NCBI GenBank assembly: GCA_022071965.1 | Contig: JAJVIQ010000020.1 | Span: 62,001 to 126,000, forward strand | DNA length: 64,000 nt | Source: Gammaproteobacteria bacterium | GTDB taxonomy: Bacteria > Pseudomonadota > Gammaproteobacteria > JAJPIJ01 | Direction: 5' to 3' | Notes under the pieces: model-generated | Seen by the model: the letters and a program-made list of their open reading frames with translations, nothing else | Databases searched by the model: none | What the model was told of the DNA's origin: nothing | Shown here: piece after piece, positions 24,730 through 33,701 of the stretch | Numbering within the stretch: position 1 is the first letter of the stretch | How the letters are laid out: the number at the start of each line of letters is the position of its first letter | Program-made: the position numbers and the translations under genes

Positions 24730-25389
24730 ATGGGCAAGAAGCGTTGCATCGGCCTGCTGCTCGCCGTCCTCCTGCCGCTGGCGGCGGCGTGCGGCGCGGC
24801 GGAAGACTGGGGCCGGGTGGTCGGGCTGTTCCGGGATCAGGCCATCGTCGAGGTGGACGGACGGCAGGTGATCCTGACCGCGGGCGGTCCCGCCCGACGA
24901 GGCATCCGGCTGCTGTCCACGGACGGCCAGGAGGCCGTCTTCGAGATCGCCGGCGTGGAGTACCGTTATCGGCAGGGCACGCAGATCGGCAGCAACCGCC
25001 TTGGCCGCCCTGCCGGCGGCAAGGTCGTGCAGATAGCGCCCGACGCGGGCGGAATGTATTTCGTCAGCGGGGCGGTAAACGGCTATGCGGTGCGGTTTCT
25101 GGTCGACACCGGGGCAACGCTCGTCGCCATGAACAAGCGAACTGCCAAGCGTCTCGGGATCAACTACATGCTGGATGGCGAGGAGGGCCTCTCGCAGACC
25201 GCCTCGGGCTATGCAAGGACCTACCTGGTGAAGCTGAGCCGGGTGACTGTCGGGGAGATCACCCTCACCGACGTGGATGGCGCGGTCATCGACGGCGACC
25301 AACCTCAGGAGGTGCTGCTCGGCAACTCCTTTCTGGGACGCCTGAACATGCAGCGGGAGGGACGTCTGCTGATGCTGAGGACGCAGTAG
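24730..25389 (+). CDS. Retropepsin-like aspartic protease (TIGR02281 type)
   Basis: 219 residues with an N-terminal signal (hydrophobic about 8-20; LAAAC could be a weak lipobox, C21). The C-terminal half (about 108-215) is a single-chain clan AA retropepsin fold with D126-T-G in FLVDTGATLVAM. The ILxN-like strand near the end is VLLGNSFLGRLNM. Such proteins are periplasmic; substrates are unknown. A GGAGAAGG Shine-Dalgarno precedes the ATG. It stands alone, divergent from the AcoR-like gene. Confidence 0.8.
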   Translation: MGKKRCIGLLLAVLLPLAAACGAAEDWGRVVGLFRDQAIVEVDGRQVILTAGGPARRGIRLLSTDGQEAVFEIAGVEYRYRQGTQIGSNRLGRPAGGKVVQIAPDAGGMYFVSGAVNGYAVRFLVDTGATLVAMNKRTAKRLGINYMLDGEEGLSQTASGYARTYLVKLSRVTVGEITLTDVDGAVIDGDQPQEVLLGNSFLGRLNMQREGRLLMLRTQ

Positions 25390-25775
25390 GCCTGCAAAGT
25401 ACGTCGCGGCGGTCACCGGCGAAGCATAAAATCCACCTTCCTGCCCACTCGGGCGAGCGGGCAACGGAAGGTGTAAGGGGAGGTCACATTGCTGGAGAGA
25501 ACCGCGGAGTAACCACATTCCACCTCTCTAGCGCGGTGCACAATAAACTTGATCTAATCGCAGTGCAATATTCCTGGTTGACGATGCTTAGTTTCCTGAT
25601 CGGAAACAACCGTCGCGCCCCGTCGGCTCAACGGTCATGTACGCTGATCCGATTGATGGAAATTTCGTTACCGAACAACGTCTTGGCGGTCAGCCGGTCC
25701 CCGGCGTCAGAAACAGACCTCGCGCACTGGGGAATGCCGTGTTGATACCGCGCTGCAACAACGCGACGCGGGGCC
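25390..25775. other. Intergenic region, 386 bp
   Basis: Between the protease gene and the end of the aldolase gene (convergent). It is visibly less GC-rich than its surroundings from about 25480 on. It holds the strong hairpin at 25434-25473 and a smaller one (GTTTCC-TGATC-GGAAAC, near 25593). No frame reads like a conserved protein, and no tRNA or known riboswitch was recognised. Confidence 0.5.
25434..25473. other. Long stem-loop after the protease gene
   Basis: CACCTTCC (25434-25441) pairs with GGAAGGTG (25466-25473). TGCCC (25442-25446) pairs with GGGCA (25459-25463) across a 2-nt bulge, and CTC/GAG can close the inside. Read on the minus strand the stem is followed by GATTTTA, so it could end minus-strand transcripts from the aldolase operon. 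Read on the plus strand it lacks a T tract. Confidence 0.5.
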
Positions 25776-26579
25776 CTATCGACGGTCGGGCGGGTTGGCT
25801 CGGTCTGGTGTGTTGTTCGAGTGCGGCAAAACCCGCATCTGCGCGAGTGCGTCGCGCCCGCCTCCAAGGATATATGCGGAGTCGCAGCCCGCGGCAATCA
25901 AGCTGAACCCCTGTTCGAGATACGGGCCCAGGGCCCGGGGATCCAGGCTGAAGATGCCCAGCGGCATCTGCCGGCGGGTACACGCGTCGCGTACGATCGA
26001 GATGGCGGCGATGACTTCCGCGTGACTCACCTGGCCCATCAGGCCCATGCTCGCGGAGAGGTCGTATGGACCCACGAATACCGCGTCGACACCGGCGACC
26101 TCGACGATCGAGCCGACATTGGCAACGGCGTCGATATGCTCGATCTGCACCACCACGCTGATCTCGTCATTGGCCCCCTGCACGTAGTCGCCGAAATAGC
26201 CGCCGTAGCCATGCGCACGGGCGATCCCGACCCCACGCGAGCCGGCCGGCGGATAGCGGCACCACCGCACGATGCGGGCGGCCTGTTCGGCGGTGCTGAC
26301 CTGCGGCACGATGATGCCGGCGGCACCGATATCCAGCGCCCTCTTGACCTCGATTTCCGCGGCAAGCGGGATCCGCAGCAGGCAGGGGCATCGATCGCCG
26401 ACCGCCTGGATCATGCGCTGGGCCGTCAGACAGTCCAGGGGCCCGTGCTCACCGTCGAGGAACAGCCACTCAAAGCCGGCAGCCGCGAGGATCTCCGCGA
26501 CCTCCGGGGAGGGAAGGCTGACCAGCGTACCGAGAAGGCGGTTGCGCTCCCGCAACCGCCGCCGAAACGAGTGAAACAT
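25776..26579 (-). CDS. HpcH/HpaI-family aldolase
   Basis: Class II, metal-dependent aldolase of 267 residues. The family signatures are WLFLDGEHGPLD near residue 38, the metal-site glutamate in VVQIEH and the aspartate in VFVGPYDLSASMG. Known members cleave 4-hydroxy-2-oxoheptanedioate or 2-keto-3-deoxy sugar acids to pyruvate plus an aldehyde; the substrate here cannot be told. It follows the icd-CBS gene by 76 bp on the same strand, so it may be co-transcribed. Confidence 0.85.
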   Translation of the reverse strand: MFHSFRRRLRERNRLLGTLVSLPSPEVAEILAAAGFEWLFLDGEHGPLDCLTAQRMIQAVGDRCPCLLRIPLAAEIEVKRALDIGAAGIIVPQVSTAEQAARIVRWCRYPPAGSRGVGIARAHGYGGYFGDYVQGANDEISVVVQIEHIDAVANVGSIVEVAGVDAVFVGPYDLSASMGLMGQVSHAEVIAAISIVRDACTRRQMPLGIFSLDPRALGPYLEQGFSLIAAGCDSAYILGGGRDALAQMRVLPHSNNTPDRANPPDRR

Positions 26580-26655
26580 GCTGTCCTTCCGGGTCAGGCG
26601 TGCAACGGCGGCGTACCGGGCGAGTATAGGGGATGACTCCTCCCCGGCTGCAAGA

Positions 26656-28413
26656 CTATTCGGGGGTCCAGCCGAAGCGGTCGATCAAGCGGAAGATGTC
26701 CGTGTCGCTCACGATCCCGATCGGCTGCCCGGCCTCGCCGACGACGACGCGCCGCACGTTGGCCGCCAGCATCCGCTGGCCGCAGTCGAACAACGACGTC
26801 CCCGGGGGCAGCATCACCAACGGCCGGCTCGCGATCTCCGCCACCTTGACCTGCGCCGGAGAACGCTGCTCGAGCACGATGCGTTTGACCACGTCCCGCT
26901 GGGTCATGATGGCCCAGTCATCATGCCCGTACGGCTCGACCAGCACGCTGCTGATGCCCTGCTCGCGCATGAAACGCATCGCCTTGCCCACGGTCGTGTC
27001 GCCTGGTACAGCCCTGATCGAGCTCATGATCTCGCCCACCGTCAGCGGCTGACGGCCGGAGGCCTCCATCTCAGTGTAAGGGCGGGCGGTGCGCTGTGCC
27101 TCCCGCTGTTGGCGCTCTGCCTCGATCGCCTGGAGGCGCGCGCGTCGCCTGGCCTCGTAATCGACGCCCCCCTGCATCTGTTCGATCAGCGCAAGGGCGA
27201 ACTCGCTGGTGCGCACCGGTACCGCGCCGTCCATCTGGCGCGCGAAGTCGTAGGTGACGATGCCCTGGCTGATGACGTCCGGATAGGCGTAGGTGATGAG
27301 CTCGGCCGCCTCCTTCCAGCCCATGAAGTCCAGCATCATGACGCCACTGAAAAGCAACGATCCGGGATTGACCTTGTCCAGGTTGGCGTACCTCGGCGCC
27401 GTTCCGTGCGTCGCCTCGAACACCGCGACATGATCGGAGATGTTCGCGCCCGGGGCGATGCCCACGCCACCCACCTCGGCGGCGATTGCGTCAGAAAGAA
27501 AATCTCCGTTGAGGTTCGGCGTGGCGATCACGTCGAACTCGTTCGGCCGCAACAGCATGAGCTGAAACATGATGTCCGCGATCCTGTCCTTGATGACGAT
27601 GCGCCCAGGAGGCACCTTGCCGCCGTACCTGCTGTACAGTTCCTCCTCGGTGACAGTCCGATCGCCGAACTCATCGCGGGCGACCTCATAGCCCCAGTTG
27701 CGGAAGGCCCCCTCGGTGAACTTCATGATGTTGCCCTTGTGCACCAGCGTGACGCTCTCACGGCCATTGTCGAGCGCATACCGGATGGCCTTGCGCACCA
27801 GCCGCTTGGTGCCGTAGGGACTCATGGGCTTGATCCCTATCCCCGGGTTTTCGAAGAACTCCGCGCCCATCTCCTCGCGCAGGAACCGTTCCACCTTGCG
27901 CATCTCCTCGGAGCCGGATCTGTATTCGATCCCGGCATAGACGTCCTCGGTGTTCTCCCGAAAGATAACGACGTCGATGAGCTCCGGATCCTTCAACGGG
28001 GAGGGTACGCCGGCGTAATAGCGCACCGGTCGTACGCAGGCGTACAGATCGAGGTCTTGTCGCAGCGCCACGTTCAGCGATCGGAAACCGCCCCCGACGG
28101 GGGTGGTCAGCGGCCCCTTGATGGAGATCACCACATCCTGCATCGCCCGCCGGGTCTCCTCCGGGAAGATCTCCCCGTAGACCTCCGCGGCCTTCTCGCC
28201 CAGCAGCATCTCCATCCAGTGGATGCGACGGCGTCCCCCGTAGGCGTTGGCTACTGCCGCATCCCACACCCGCAGGCAGGCGCGCATGATGTCCGGCCCG
28301 ATGCCATCGCCCTCGACGTAGCCGATGATCGGATGGTCCGGAACGCTGAGCCGGCCACCCGCAACCCGAACCATCTCGCCGTCGGCAGGCAGGCGGAGGT
28401 ATTGATATGACAT
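26656..28413 (-). CDS. icd: NADP-isocitrate dehydrogenase fused to a CBS pair
   Basis: 585 residues. The first about 425 are an E. coli-type isocitrate dehydrogenase: active-site serine in RSLNVALRQ, and adenosine-phosphate pocket [17 protein letters not shown] with [12 protein letters not shown], where Arg/Tyr residues favour NADP. After a charged linker (about 425-455) comes a tandem CBS pair (about 458-583): [17 protein letters not shown] in the first, [17 protein letters not shown] in the second. E. coli Icd is 416 residues, so the extension is extra. CBS pairs usually bind adenine nucleotides, so allosteric control is likely. Start MSYQYLRLP with a GGAAG Shine-Dalgarno. Confidence 0.93.
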   Translation of the reverse strand: MSYQYLRLPADGEMVRVAGGRLSVPDHPIIGYVEGDGIGPDIMRACLRVWDAAVANAYGGRRRIHWMEMLLGEKAAEVYGEIFPEETRRAMQDVVISIKGPLTTPVGGGFRSLNVALRQDLDLYACVRPVRYYAGVPSPLKDPELIDVVIFRENTEDVYAGIEYRSGSEEMRKVERFLREEMGAEFFENPGIGIKPMSPYGTKRLVRKAIRYALDNGRESVTLVHKGNIMKFTEGAFRNWGYEVARDEFGDRTVTEEELYSRYGGKVPPGRIVIKDRIADIMFQLMLLRPNEFDVIATPNLNGDFLSDAIAAEVGGVGIAPGANISDHVAVFEATHGTAPRYANLDKVNPGSLLFSGVMMLDFMGWKEAAELITYAYPDVISQGIVTYDFARQMDGAVPVRTSEFALALIEQMQGGVDYEARRRARLQAIEAERQQREAQRTARPYTEMEASGRQPLTVGEIMSSIRAVPGDTTVGKAMRFMREQGISSVLVEPYGHDDWAIMTQRDVVKRIVLEQRSPAQVKVAEIASRPLVMLPPGTSLFDCGQRMLAANVRRVVVGEAGQPIGIVSDTDIFRLIDRFGWTPE

Positions 28414-28496
28414 TGTTTCTTCCTCTCTTCGCCTGGTTCGCGCGGATCGCCCGCGGCGATTGCACGCCCCGCCCCCCCGGCATCGCAGCAGGGTCG

Positions 28497-29618
28497 TCAA
28501 TCCACAGCGGCGGTGAACGCCGTGAGTCGCACCGGGAGTCGTCGCGCCCCCCAGGCGCCCGGCCTGCTCTCGAATACCCCCGCACAGGGCGTCCGGCAGT
28601 GCCGGCAGCGGCCGTCCGCCGTCAGTTCCCAGGCAGTCATGCGGTACCAGTCGCGGCCGATGAGCCGCTCGCCGCATTCATGGCAGTACGTACTGCCGCC
28701 AGCCTCGTCGTGGACGTTCCCCGTGTAGCAGTAGCGCACGCCGTTCTTCGTGGCGATGGCCCGCGCACGTGCCAGCGTGGCGGGCGGCGTCGCCGGCGTA
28801 TCCATCATCTTCCAGTCCGGGTGAAACGCGCTGAAATGCAGCGGGACATCCACGCCCAGCTCGGCGACGATCCACCTCGTCAGCGACTCCAGTTCGCCAT
28901 CGCTGTCGTTGGCGCCGGGAATCAGCAGTGTCGTGATCTCCAGCCATACCCCGGTCTCGCGCCGCAGATAGACCAGTGTGTCGAGCACCGGCTGCAAGTG
29001 GGCACCGGTCAGCTTCCAGTAGAACTGGTCATTGAAGGACTTCAGATCGACATTGGCCGCGTCGATATGCCGGAAGAACTCCGCGCGCGGCTCCGGGCAC
29101 ACGTACCCGGCCGTGACGGCCACGGTGCGTATGCCCTGCTCGCGGCAGGCATCGGCCACGTCCCCGGCATACTCCATGAATACGACGGGATCGTTGTAGG
29201 TGAAGGCGACGCTGCGGCACCCCAGGGCCCTCGCGGCGTTCGCGATCGTCACCGGGGTGGCGGCGTCCGCCAGCGTGTCGATCTCGCGCGACTTGCTGAT
29301 GTCCCAGTTCTGGCAGAACTTGCAGGCCAGGTTGCATCCGGCGGTGCCGAAGGACAGCACGGGCGTGCCGGGCAGGAAGTGGTTGAGCGGCTTCTTTTCG
29401 ATGGGGTCGACGCAGAACCCGCTCGATCTGCCGTGCGTGGTCAGGACGATCTGCCCCCCCATGTTCGCCCGCACGAAGCACAGGCCACGCTGACCCTCGT
29501 GCAGCTTGCAGTAACGGGGGCAGAGATCGCACTGCGTACGTGATTCGCCGATGACGTGCCAGAATCGTGTCGGCACGATTGCCCTGTCGCCGGGATCGAT
29601 GAAAGAAACAGCCTGCAT
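28497..29618 (-). CDS. amrS: AmmeMemoRadiSam-system radical SAM enzyme (AmrS)
   Basis: Radical SAM protein of about 373 residues. The cluster motif is [11 protein letters not shown] (CxxxCxxC). An N-terminal CDLCPRYC pair and C-terminal CHEC ... CRHC cysteines suggest extra metal sites. The family is named for its frequent neighbours AMMECR1 and Memo, which are absent here. The reaction is unknown. Two close ATGs exist (29624 and 29618); the second is better spaced from AAGG. It lies 83 bp upstream of icd on the same strand. Confidence 0.85.
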   Translation of the reverse strand: MQAVSFIDPGDRAIVPTRFWHVIGESRTQCDLCPRYCKLHEGQRGLCFVRANMGGQIVLTTHGRSSGFCVDPIEKKPLNHFLPGTPVLSFGTAGCNLACKFCQNWDISKSREIDTLADAATPVTIANAARALGCRSVAFTYNDPVVFMEYAGDVADACREQGIRTVAVTAGYVCPEPRAEFFRHIDAANVDLKSFNDQFYWKLTGAHLQPVLDTLVYLRRETGVWLEITTLLIPGANDSDGELESLTRWIVAELGVDVPLHFSAFHPDWKMMDTPATPPATLARARAIATKNGVRYCYTGNVHDEAGGSTYCHECGERLIGRDWYRMTAWELTADGRCRHCRTPCAGVFESRPGAWGARRLPVRLTAFTAAVD

Positions 29619-29697
29619 TCGCATGGACCTTGATCCGCCAATCATTCGATTCTAGCCGTCCCGGAGCGATGCCGCTTCTCACGGCCGGCCCGTGGCG

Positions 29698-29711
29698 CTG
29701 ATCCGCATCAA
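29698..29711 (+). promoter_or_regulatory. Possible FNR-type box upstream of cfa
   Basis: CTGAT-CCGC-ATCAA matches TTGAT-N4-ATCAA at 9 of 10 positions. It lies about 120 bp upstream of the cfa start. The best -10-like hexamer, GATAAC (29740-29745), is 38 bp from the box centre, which is not the classic class II spacing. Weak candidate. Confidence 0.3.
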
Positions 29712-29826
29712 TTACCTTTCGTGTCGATTTGACATCTGTGATAACGTAACGTTCGCGCGCCCGCAGGCGAACAGGCGAAAGTGGCGCGCGACTCATCCAG
29801 CTGATGGTGTGCTCGAGGAGATGGAG

Positions 29827-31119
29827 ATGCGCAACGCCAACGTACTGGGCATTTCACGTGGGACACCCATCCAGGGCGGTGCGACCGCGTCCCCGGCGAT
29901 GCAGGTCCCGGACTCGGCCCCCACCACCATGGATCGCAAGTTTGCCCGCCTCGCCCTGCGGCTCGCAAACTCGCCACCGATCGCCCTGGTGCTGTGGGAC
30001 GGACAGGAACTCGCTCCGGCCGGCAAGAGCCCGGTCGCGCGCCTTCGCCTGAACACCCGCGCCGCCCTCTACGGCATGCTGCGCAACCCGGAGCTGCATT
30101 TTGGCGACGCCTACAGCACCGGGCAGATAGACATCGAGGGCGATTTCCTCGAGGCGCTGGAAGCGGTTTACCGCGCGATACACGCCCGGGAATCCGATCG
30201 CTACGCCAGCGCGTTGCGCTGGCTGAGGAGCTACCGCCAGAAGAACAATACCATTCTGAAGGCGCGCGAGAACATCCATCATCACTACGACATCAGCACC
30301 GATTTTTATCGCCTGTGGCTGGATCAGGCGGGTATGCAATACACCTGCGCCTACTATCCTGCCGAGAACCTGACGCTCGAGCAGGCGCAGATTGCGAAGA
30401 TGAACCATGTCGCCCGCAAGTTGATGCTGAAACCGGGCGAGACGGTGGTGGAGGCAGGCAGCGGATGGGGCGGCCTCGCGCTGCACCTTGCCCGGCGGTT
30501 CGGCGTGCGCGTTCGCAGCTATAACATCTCCGGGGAGCAGGTGAAGTTCGCCCGCCAGCGTCTGAAGCAGACCGAAGTCGCCGGGCTGGTCGAGTACGTC
30601 GAGGACGACTACCGCAATATCAGCGGCGAGTACGACGCGTTCGTGTCGGTCGGCATGCTCGAGCACGTCGGCCCGGATCATTACCGTGAAATGGGGCGCG
30701 TCATCGATCGCTGCCTGAAGCCGCAGGGGCGCGGACTCGTGCACAGCATCGGCCGCAATCGCCAGCAACAGATGAACGCCTGGATCGAACGCCGCATCTT
30801 CCCCGGGGCACACCCGCCCACCCTGCGCGAGATGATGCAGATCTTCGAGCCCAGCGAGCTCTCGGTGCTGGACGTCGAGAACCTGCGGCTGCACTACTCC
30901 CGAACGCTCACTGCCTGGCTGGATCGCTTCGAGGCCAATCTCGACGCGGTTCGCTCGATGTACGACGAGGCGTTCGCGCGCGCCTGGCGCCTGTATCTGG
31001 TTGGCTCGATAGCCGCCTTCAATGTCGGCGCGCTGCAGTTGTTCCAGGTGGTATTCACGAGGGCGACCAACAACAACCTTCCCTGCTCGCGCATGCACAT
31101 CTACCGGGATCATCCGTGA
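29827..31119 (+). CDS. cfa: Cyclopropane-fatty-acyl-phospholipid synthase
   Basis: SAM-dependent enzyme that adds a methylene bridge across double bonds of membrane phospholipid acyl chains. About 430 residues. The lipid-binding N-terminal domain is followed by a methyltransferase domain: SAM motif VVEAGSGWGGLALHLAR, bicarbonate-site glutamate in GMLEHVG, the histidine in GLVHSIG, and a tyrosine in HYSRTLTAW. ATG at 29827 chosen because GAGGAG lies 7 nt upstream; ATG at 29821 is possible. Its stop overlaps the GTG start of the next gene. Confidence 0.92.
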   Translation: MRNANVLGISRGTPIQGGATASPAMQVPDSAPTTMDRKFARLALRLANSPPIALVLWDGQELAPAGKSPVARLRLNTRAALYGMLRNPELHFGDAYSTGQIDIEGDFLEALEAVYRAIHARESDRYASALRWLRSYRQKNNTILKARENIHHHYDISTDFYRLWLDQAGMQYTCAYYPAENLTLEQAQIAKMNHVARKLMLKPGETVVEAGSGWGGLALHLARRFGVRVRSYNISGEQVKFARQRLKQTEVAGLVEYVEDDYRNISGEYDAFVSVGMLEHVGPDHYREMGRVIDRCLKPQGRGLVHSIGRNRQQQMNAWIERRIFPGAHPPTLREMMQIFEPSELSVLDVENLRLHYSRTLTAWLDRFEANLDAVRSMYDEAFARAWRLYLVGSIAAFNVGALQLFQVVFTRATNNNLPCSRMHIYRDHP

Positions 31120-32249
31120 CCGCGCCGCGCACCGAAGTGGATGTGCTGATCGTCGGCGGCGGACCTTCCGGCTCGTCGGTCGCGTGGGGCTTGCGCGGAC
31201 AGGGCCTGCGCGTCGCAGTCCTCGACAAGGCCGTGTTCCCGCGCAACAAGGTCTGCGCGGGATGGATAACCCCCGCGGTGGCGCACGCCCTGGGGCTGGA
31301 CCTGCACGAATACGCGCGCACCAGGACCCTGCAGCCGATCAACGGCTTCCTCGTCGGCATGATGGGTACCCGGGCCAACGAAATCCGCTACGATGTGGGG
31401 CCCGTCAGCTACGGCATCCGGCGCTGCGAGTTCGATGAGTATCTGCTGCGCCGATGCGGTGCAGAGCTGTGGCTAGGTCAGCCGCTTGCCCGCATGCAGC
31501 GACAGGGCGATCGCTGGCTGGTCAATGACGGCATTCGCGCGCGGCTGGTCGTGGGGGCAGGCGGTCATTTCTGCCCCGTGGCGCGTGCATTGGGTGCCCG
31601 CCTCGGCCAAGGGGAACTGGTCGTGGCCGCGCAGGAGATCGAATTCGAGATGGCCGCCGACCAGCGCTCGGCCTGCGCGGTCCGCGCCGACACGCCGGAG
31701 CTGTATTTCTGCCCCGACCTCAGGGGATACGGCTGGATATTCCGCAAGGGCGACTGGCTGAATGTCGGCCTTGGCCGCGAGGACAACCACCGGCTTTCCG
31801 AGCACGTCGCGCAGTTCTGCGAAGAGATGCGCCTGCTGGGCCGCGTGGGCTTTCGCCTGCCGGCGCGATTCCATGGCCATGCGTATCTGCTGTCGCACCA
31901 CGCGCAGCGCCCCCTCGCCGCCGACGGCGCCCTGCTCGTCGGGGACGCCACGGGCCTTGCCTATCCGCAGAGCGGCGAGGGAATCCGGCCCGCGGTGGAG
32001 TCGGGGCTGCTCGCGGCGCGGGCCATACTGTCGAGCGCCGGCGATTTCTCCGCGCAGCGGTTGGACGGATATGCGGACTCCATAACGAGGCGCTTCGGGA
32101 CGCGGACGGCCGCCGCGGCGAGCACCCCGCCGAGCGCCTCGGGCTGGAAGCAGGCAATCGCCCGCCGTGCCCTCTCGACCCGCTGGTTCAATCGCCACGT
32201 GGTCATCGATCGCTGGTTCCTGCATCGGCACCAGCCCGCCCTTTCCTGA
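31116..32249 (+). CDS. Geranylgeranyl-reductase-family flavoprotein
   Basis: FAD-dependent oxidoreductase of 377 residues. N-terminal FAD motif VLIVGGGPSGSSVAWGL; the family motif FPRNKVCAGWI follows; C-terminal FAD motif LLVGDATGLAYPQSGEGI. Relatives reduce isoprenoid double bonds (chlorophyll, archaeal lipids) or act on lipids and quinones. GTG start overlapping the cfa stop (GTGA) shows translational coupling, so a lipid substrate is a fair guess. No photosynthesis genes are near. Confidence 0.85.
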   Translation: MTAPRTEVDVLIVGGGPSGSSVAWGLRGQGLRVAVLDKAVFPRNKVCAGWITPAVAHALGLDLHEYARTRTLQPINGFLVGMMGTRANEIRYDVGPVSYGIRRCEFDEYLLRRCGAELWLGQPLARMQRQGDRWLVNDGIRARLVVGAGGHFCPVARALGARLGQGELVVAAQEIEFEMAADQRSACAVRADTPELYFCPDLRGYGWIFRKGDWLNVGLGREDNHRLSEHVAQFCEEMRLLGRVGFRLPARFHGHAYLLSHHAQRPLAADGALLVGDATGLAYPQSGEGIRPAVESGLLAARAILSSAGDFSAQRLDGYADSITRRFGTRTAAAASTPPSASGWKQAIARRALSTRWFNRHVVIDRWFLHRHQPALS

Positions 32250-32264
32250 GCTTCACGCCGCGGT

Positions 32265-33416
32265 TCAACGCGGGGTCTCGATCGGCTCCACCTCCCTGCC
32301 CTGCTCGATGGCCAGGGTGGCCGGCGCACGCGCGACGCGCTCGCCGGGGCTCAGACCAGACAGGATCTCCACGTGCATGTCGTCGGCCGCGCCGACGCTG
32401 ATCTTCCGCTCGATCAGCGTGCGGCTGCCGCGATCGAATACCAGGACGCGGCTTCCGTCCATCACCGTCGTCCCGGGCAGACGCGTTGCCCGCTCTCGCG
32501 CCGCCAGCGGGATCTCGACGGTCACGGCCGCGGCGCGCTGCGCGGCCGAACCGCGCTCATCGGGCCTGAATTCGACGACGATCTCCGCACCCCTCCCGCC
32601 TTGATCTTCCCCGGCGGTGACCGAGCGGACGACGGCGTCGCAGCGCAGGCGGCCCGGGGCTGACGCGAGCCGCACGCATGCCGGCGCGAGGCGTTCGATC
32701 GCGTGCGTGCTGCCGATCGCCGCCGGAACACGCACGCGCGCGGCCAGGCAGTCGTCCTTGGCCAGCCCGATGGCCGCGTCGGCGCCGGCCTGGACGACGT
32801 CGCCTGGGGCGATCTTTACGGCAGTGAGCGTTCCAGCGAGCGCGGCGCGCACCCTGAAACGCTCCAGGTCAGCGCGCAAGATCCCGACCTTTCCGATGGC
32901 GGCGAAAACGTCACGGCGCGCCTGCGCGCACGGGTTCAGATCCCCTCGATGCTTCGTCTCATCCTCCCCGGAAGTCCGCGCAACGGAGTCCCGGCGCATG
33001 TCACCGAGCAGGTCGCGACGCCTGTCCTGCAGCGGCGAGCGCCGACAGAGGTCGTGCGCGGCAAGGCTGGCAGCCGCCGCCTCGCCTCGCGCCCTTTCCA
33101 GTGCTGCGCGCACGCCCGCCGGCTCCCCGATCTCCGCCAGCAGCGTCCCGCGCCGTACCGCCTGCCCCGGTCTGGCGAGGACGCGCCCGACCTGGCCGCC
33201 CGCCTGAATCCTCGCACCCGGCACCACGCAGGCCTCGATGGTGGTCGCCCGATCGCTGCGGAGGATCGGCCGCACGGGCCCGATGTCGACGGCGACCAGT
33301 TCGACCGGTGCTGCGGACTGGTGCCCAACGAACGTCCGGAGTACGCTGGCCAGCAGCGCGAACGCGCCAAGAAGGACGGCCATCGCTATCATCGTCGATC
33401 GTCGGAGGGAGCGCAT
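32265..33416 (-). CDS. HlyD-family membrane fusion protein, no partner transporter
   Basis: Periplasmic adaptor subunit, 383 residues, with one N-terminal membrane anchor (about 8-30). A biotinyl-lipoyl-like domain follows (RIQAGGQVGRVLARPGQAVRRGTLL), then a helical hairpin (about 105-195), the second half of the lipoyl domain (GTLTAVKIAPGDVVQAG), and beta-barrel domains to the C-terminus (VEILSGLSPGERV). Adaptors work with an ABC or RND pump and TolC; none is adjacent. An FNR-like promoter lies about 200 bp upstream. An ATG eight codons downstream is an alternative start. Confidence 0.78.
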   Translation of the reverse strand: MRSLRRSTMIAMAVLLGAFALLASVLRTFVGHQSAAPVELVAVDIGPVRPILRSDRATTIEACVVPGARIQAGGQVGRVLARPGQAVRRGTLLAEIGEPAGVRAALERARGEAAAASLAAHDLCRRSPLQDRRRDLLGDMRRDSVARTSGEDETKHRGDLNPCAQARRDVFAAIGKVGILRADLERFRVRAALAGTLTAVKIAPGDVVQAGADAAIGLAKDDCLAARVRVPAAIGSTHAIERLAPACVRLASAPGRLRCDAVVRSVTAGEDQGGRGAEIVVEFRPDERGSAAQRAAAVTVEIPLAARERATRLPGTTVMDGSRVLVFDRGSRTLIERKISVGAADDMHVEILSGLSPGERVARAPATLAIEQGREVEPIETPR

Positions 33417-33621
33417 CTGAAGGCCGGGCTACGCGTGCAGGAGGGACGCCGGCTGCACGCTCGCACGGCGGCATGCGAATCCGGTGCCAGATCGTGCCGG
33501 GTGAGGAAAACATGCGGCACCTCCGTGTGCCGCCAACGACCGCTGTCAGACGGTCGAGCTTGGAGGGTAACCCCTGCATGGCTTTCCCACACAGGAGGAG
33601 GCGGTGCAAGCACCGCAGGAG

Positions 33622-33663
33622 AAACATACGGGCACGGGCGTACGGGGCTTTGACCGGGATCAA
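33622..33663 (-). promoter_or_regulatory. Candidate FNR-class-II promoter for the fusion protein
   Basis: TTGAC-CGGG-ATCAA (33650-33663) matches the FNR box at 9 of 10 positions. On the minus strand a -10-like TATGTT (33628-33623) is centred 31 bp away, the spacing expected for activation from about -41.5. Transcription would run toward the fusion-protein gene with a leader of about 200 nt that contains two hairpins. Confidence 0.45.
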
Positions 33664-33701
33664 TTGGACGCGGCGGCATTTCGCGCCGGCTTGCGGGAAC
33701 T

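Noticed and set aside
25653-25670. TTGAT near 25653 as an FNR half-site
   Set aside because: No ATCAA partner at the required 4-bp spacing.
33470-33520. Resemblance to parts of a cobalamin riboswitch (GAATCCGGTG)
   Set aside because: Only one short stretch fits. The B12 box and the remaining paired elements are absent.
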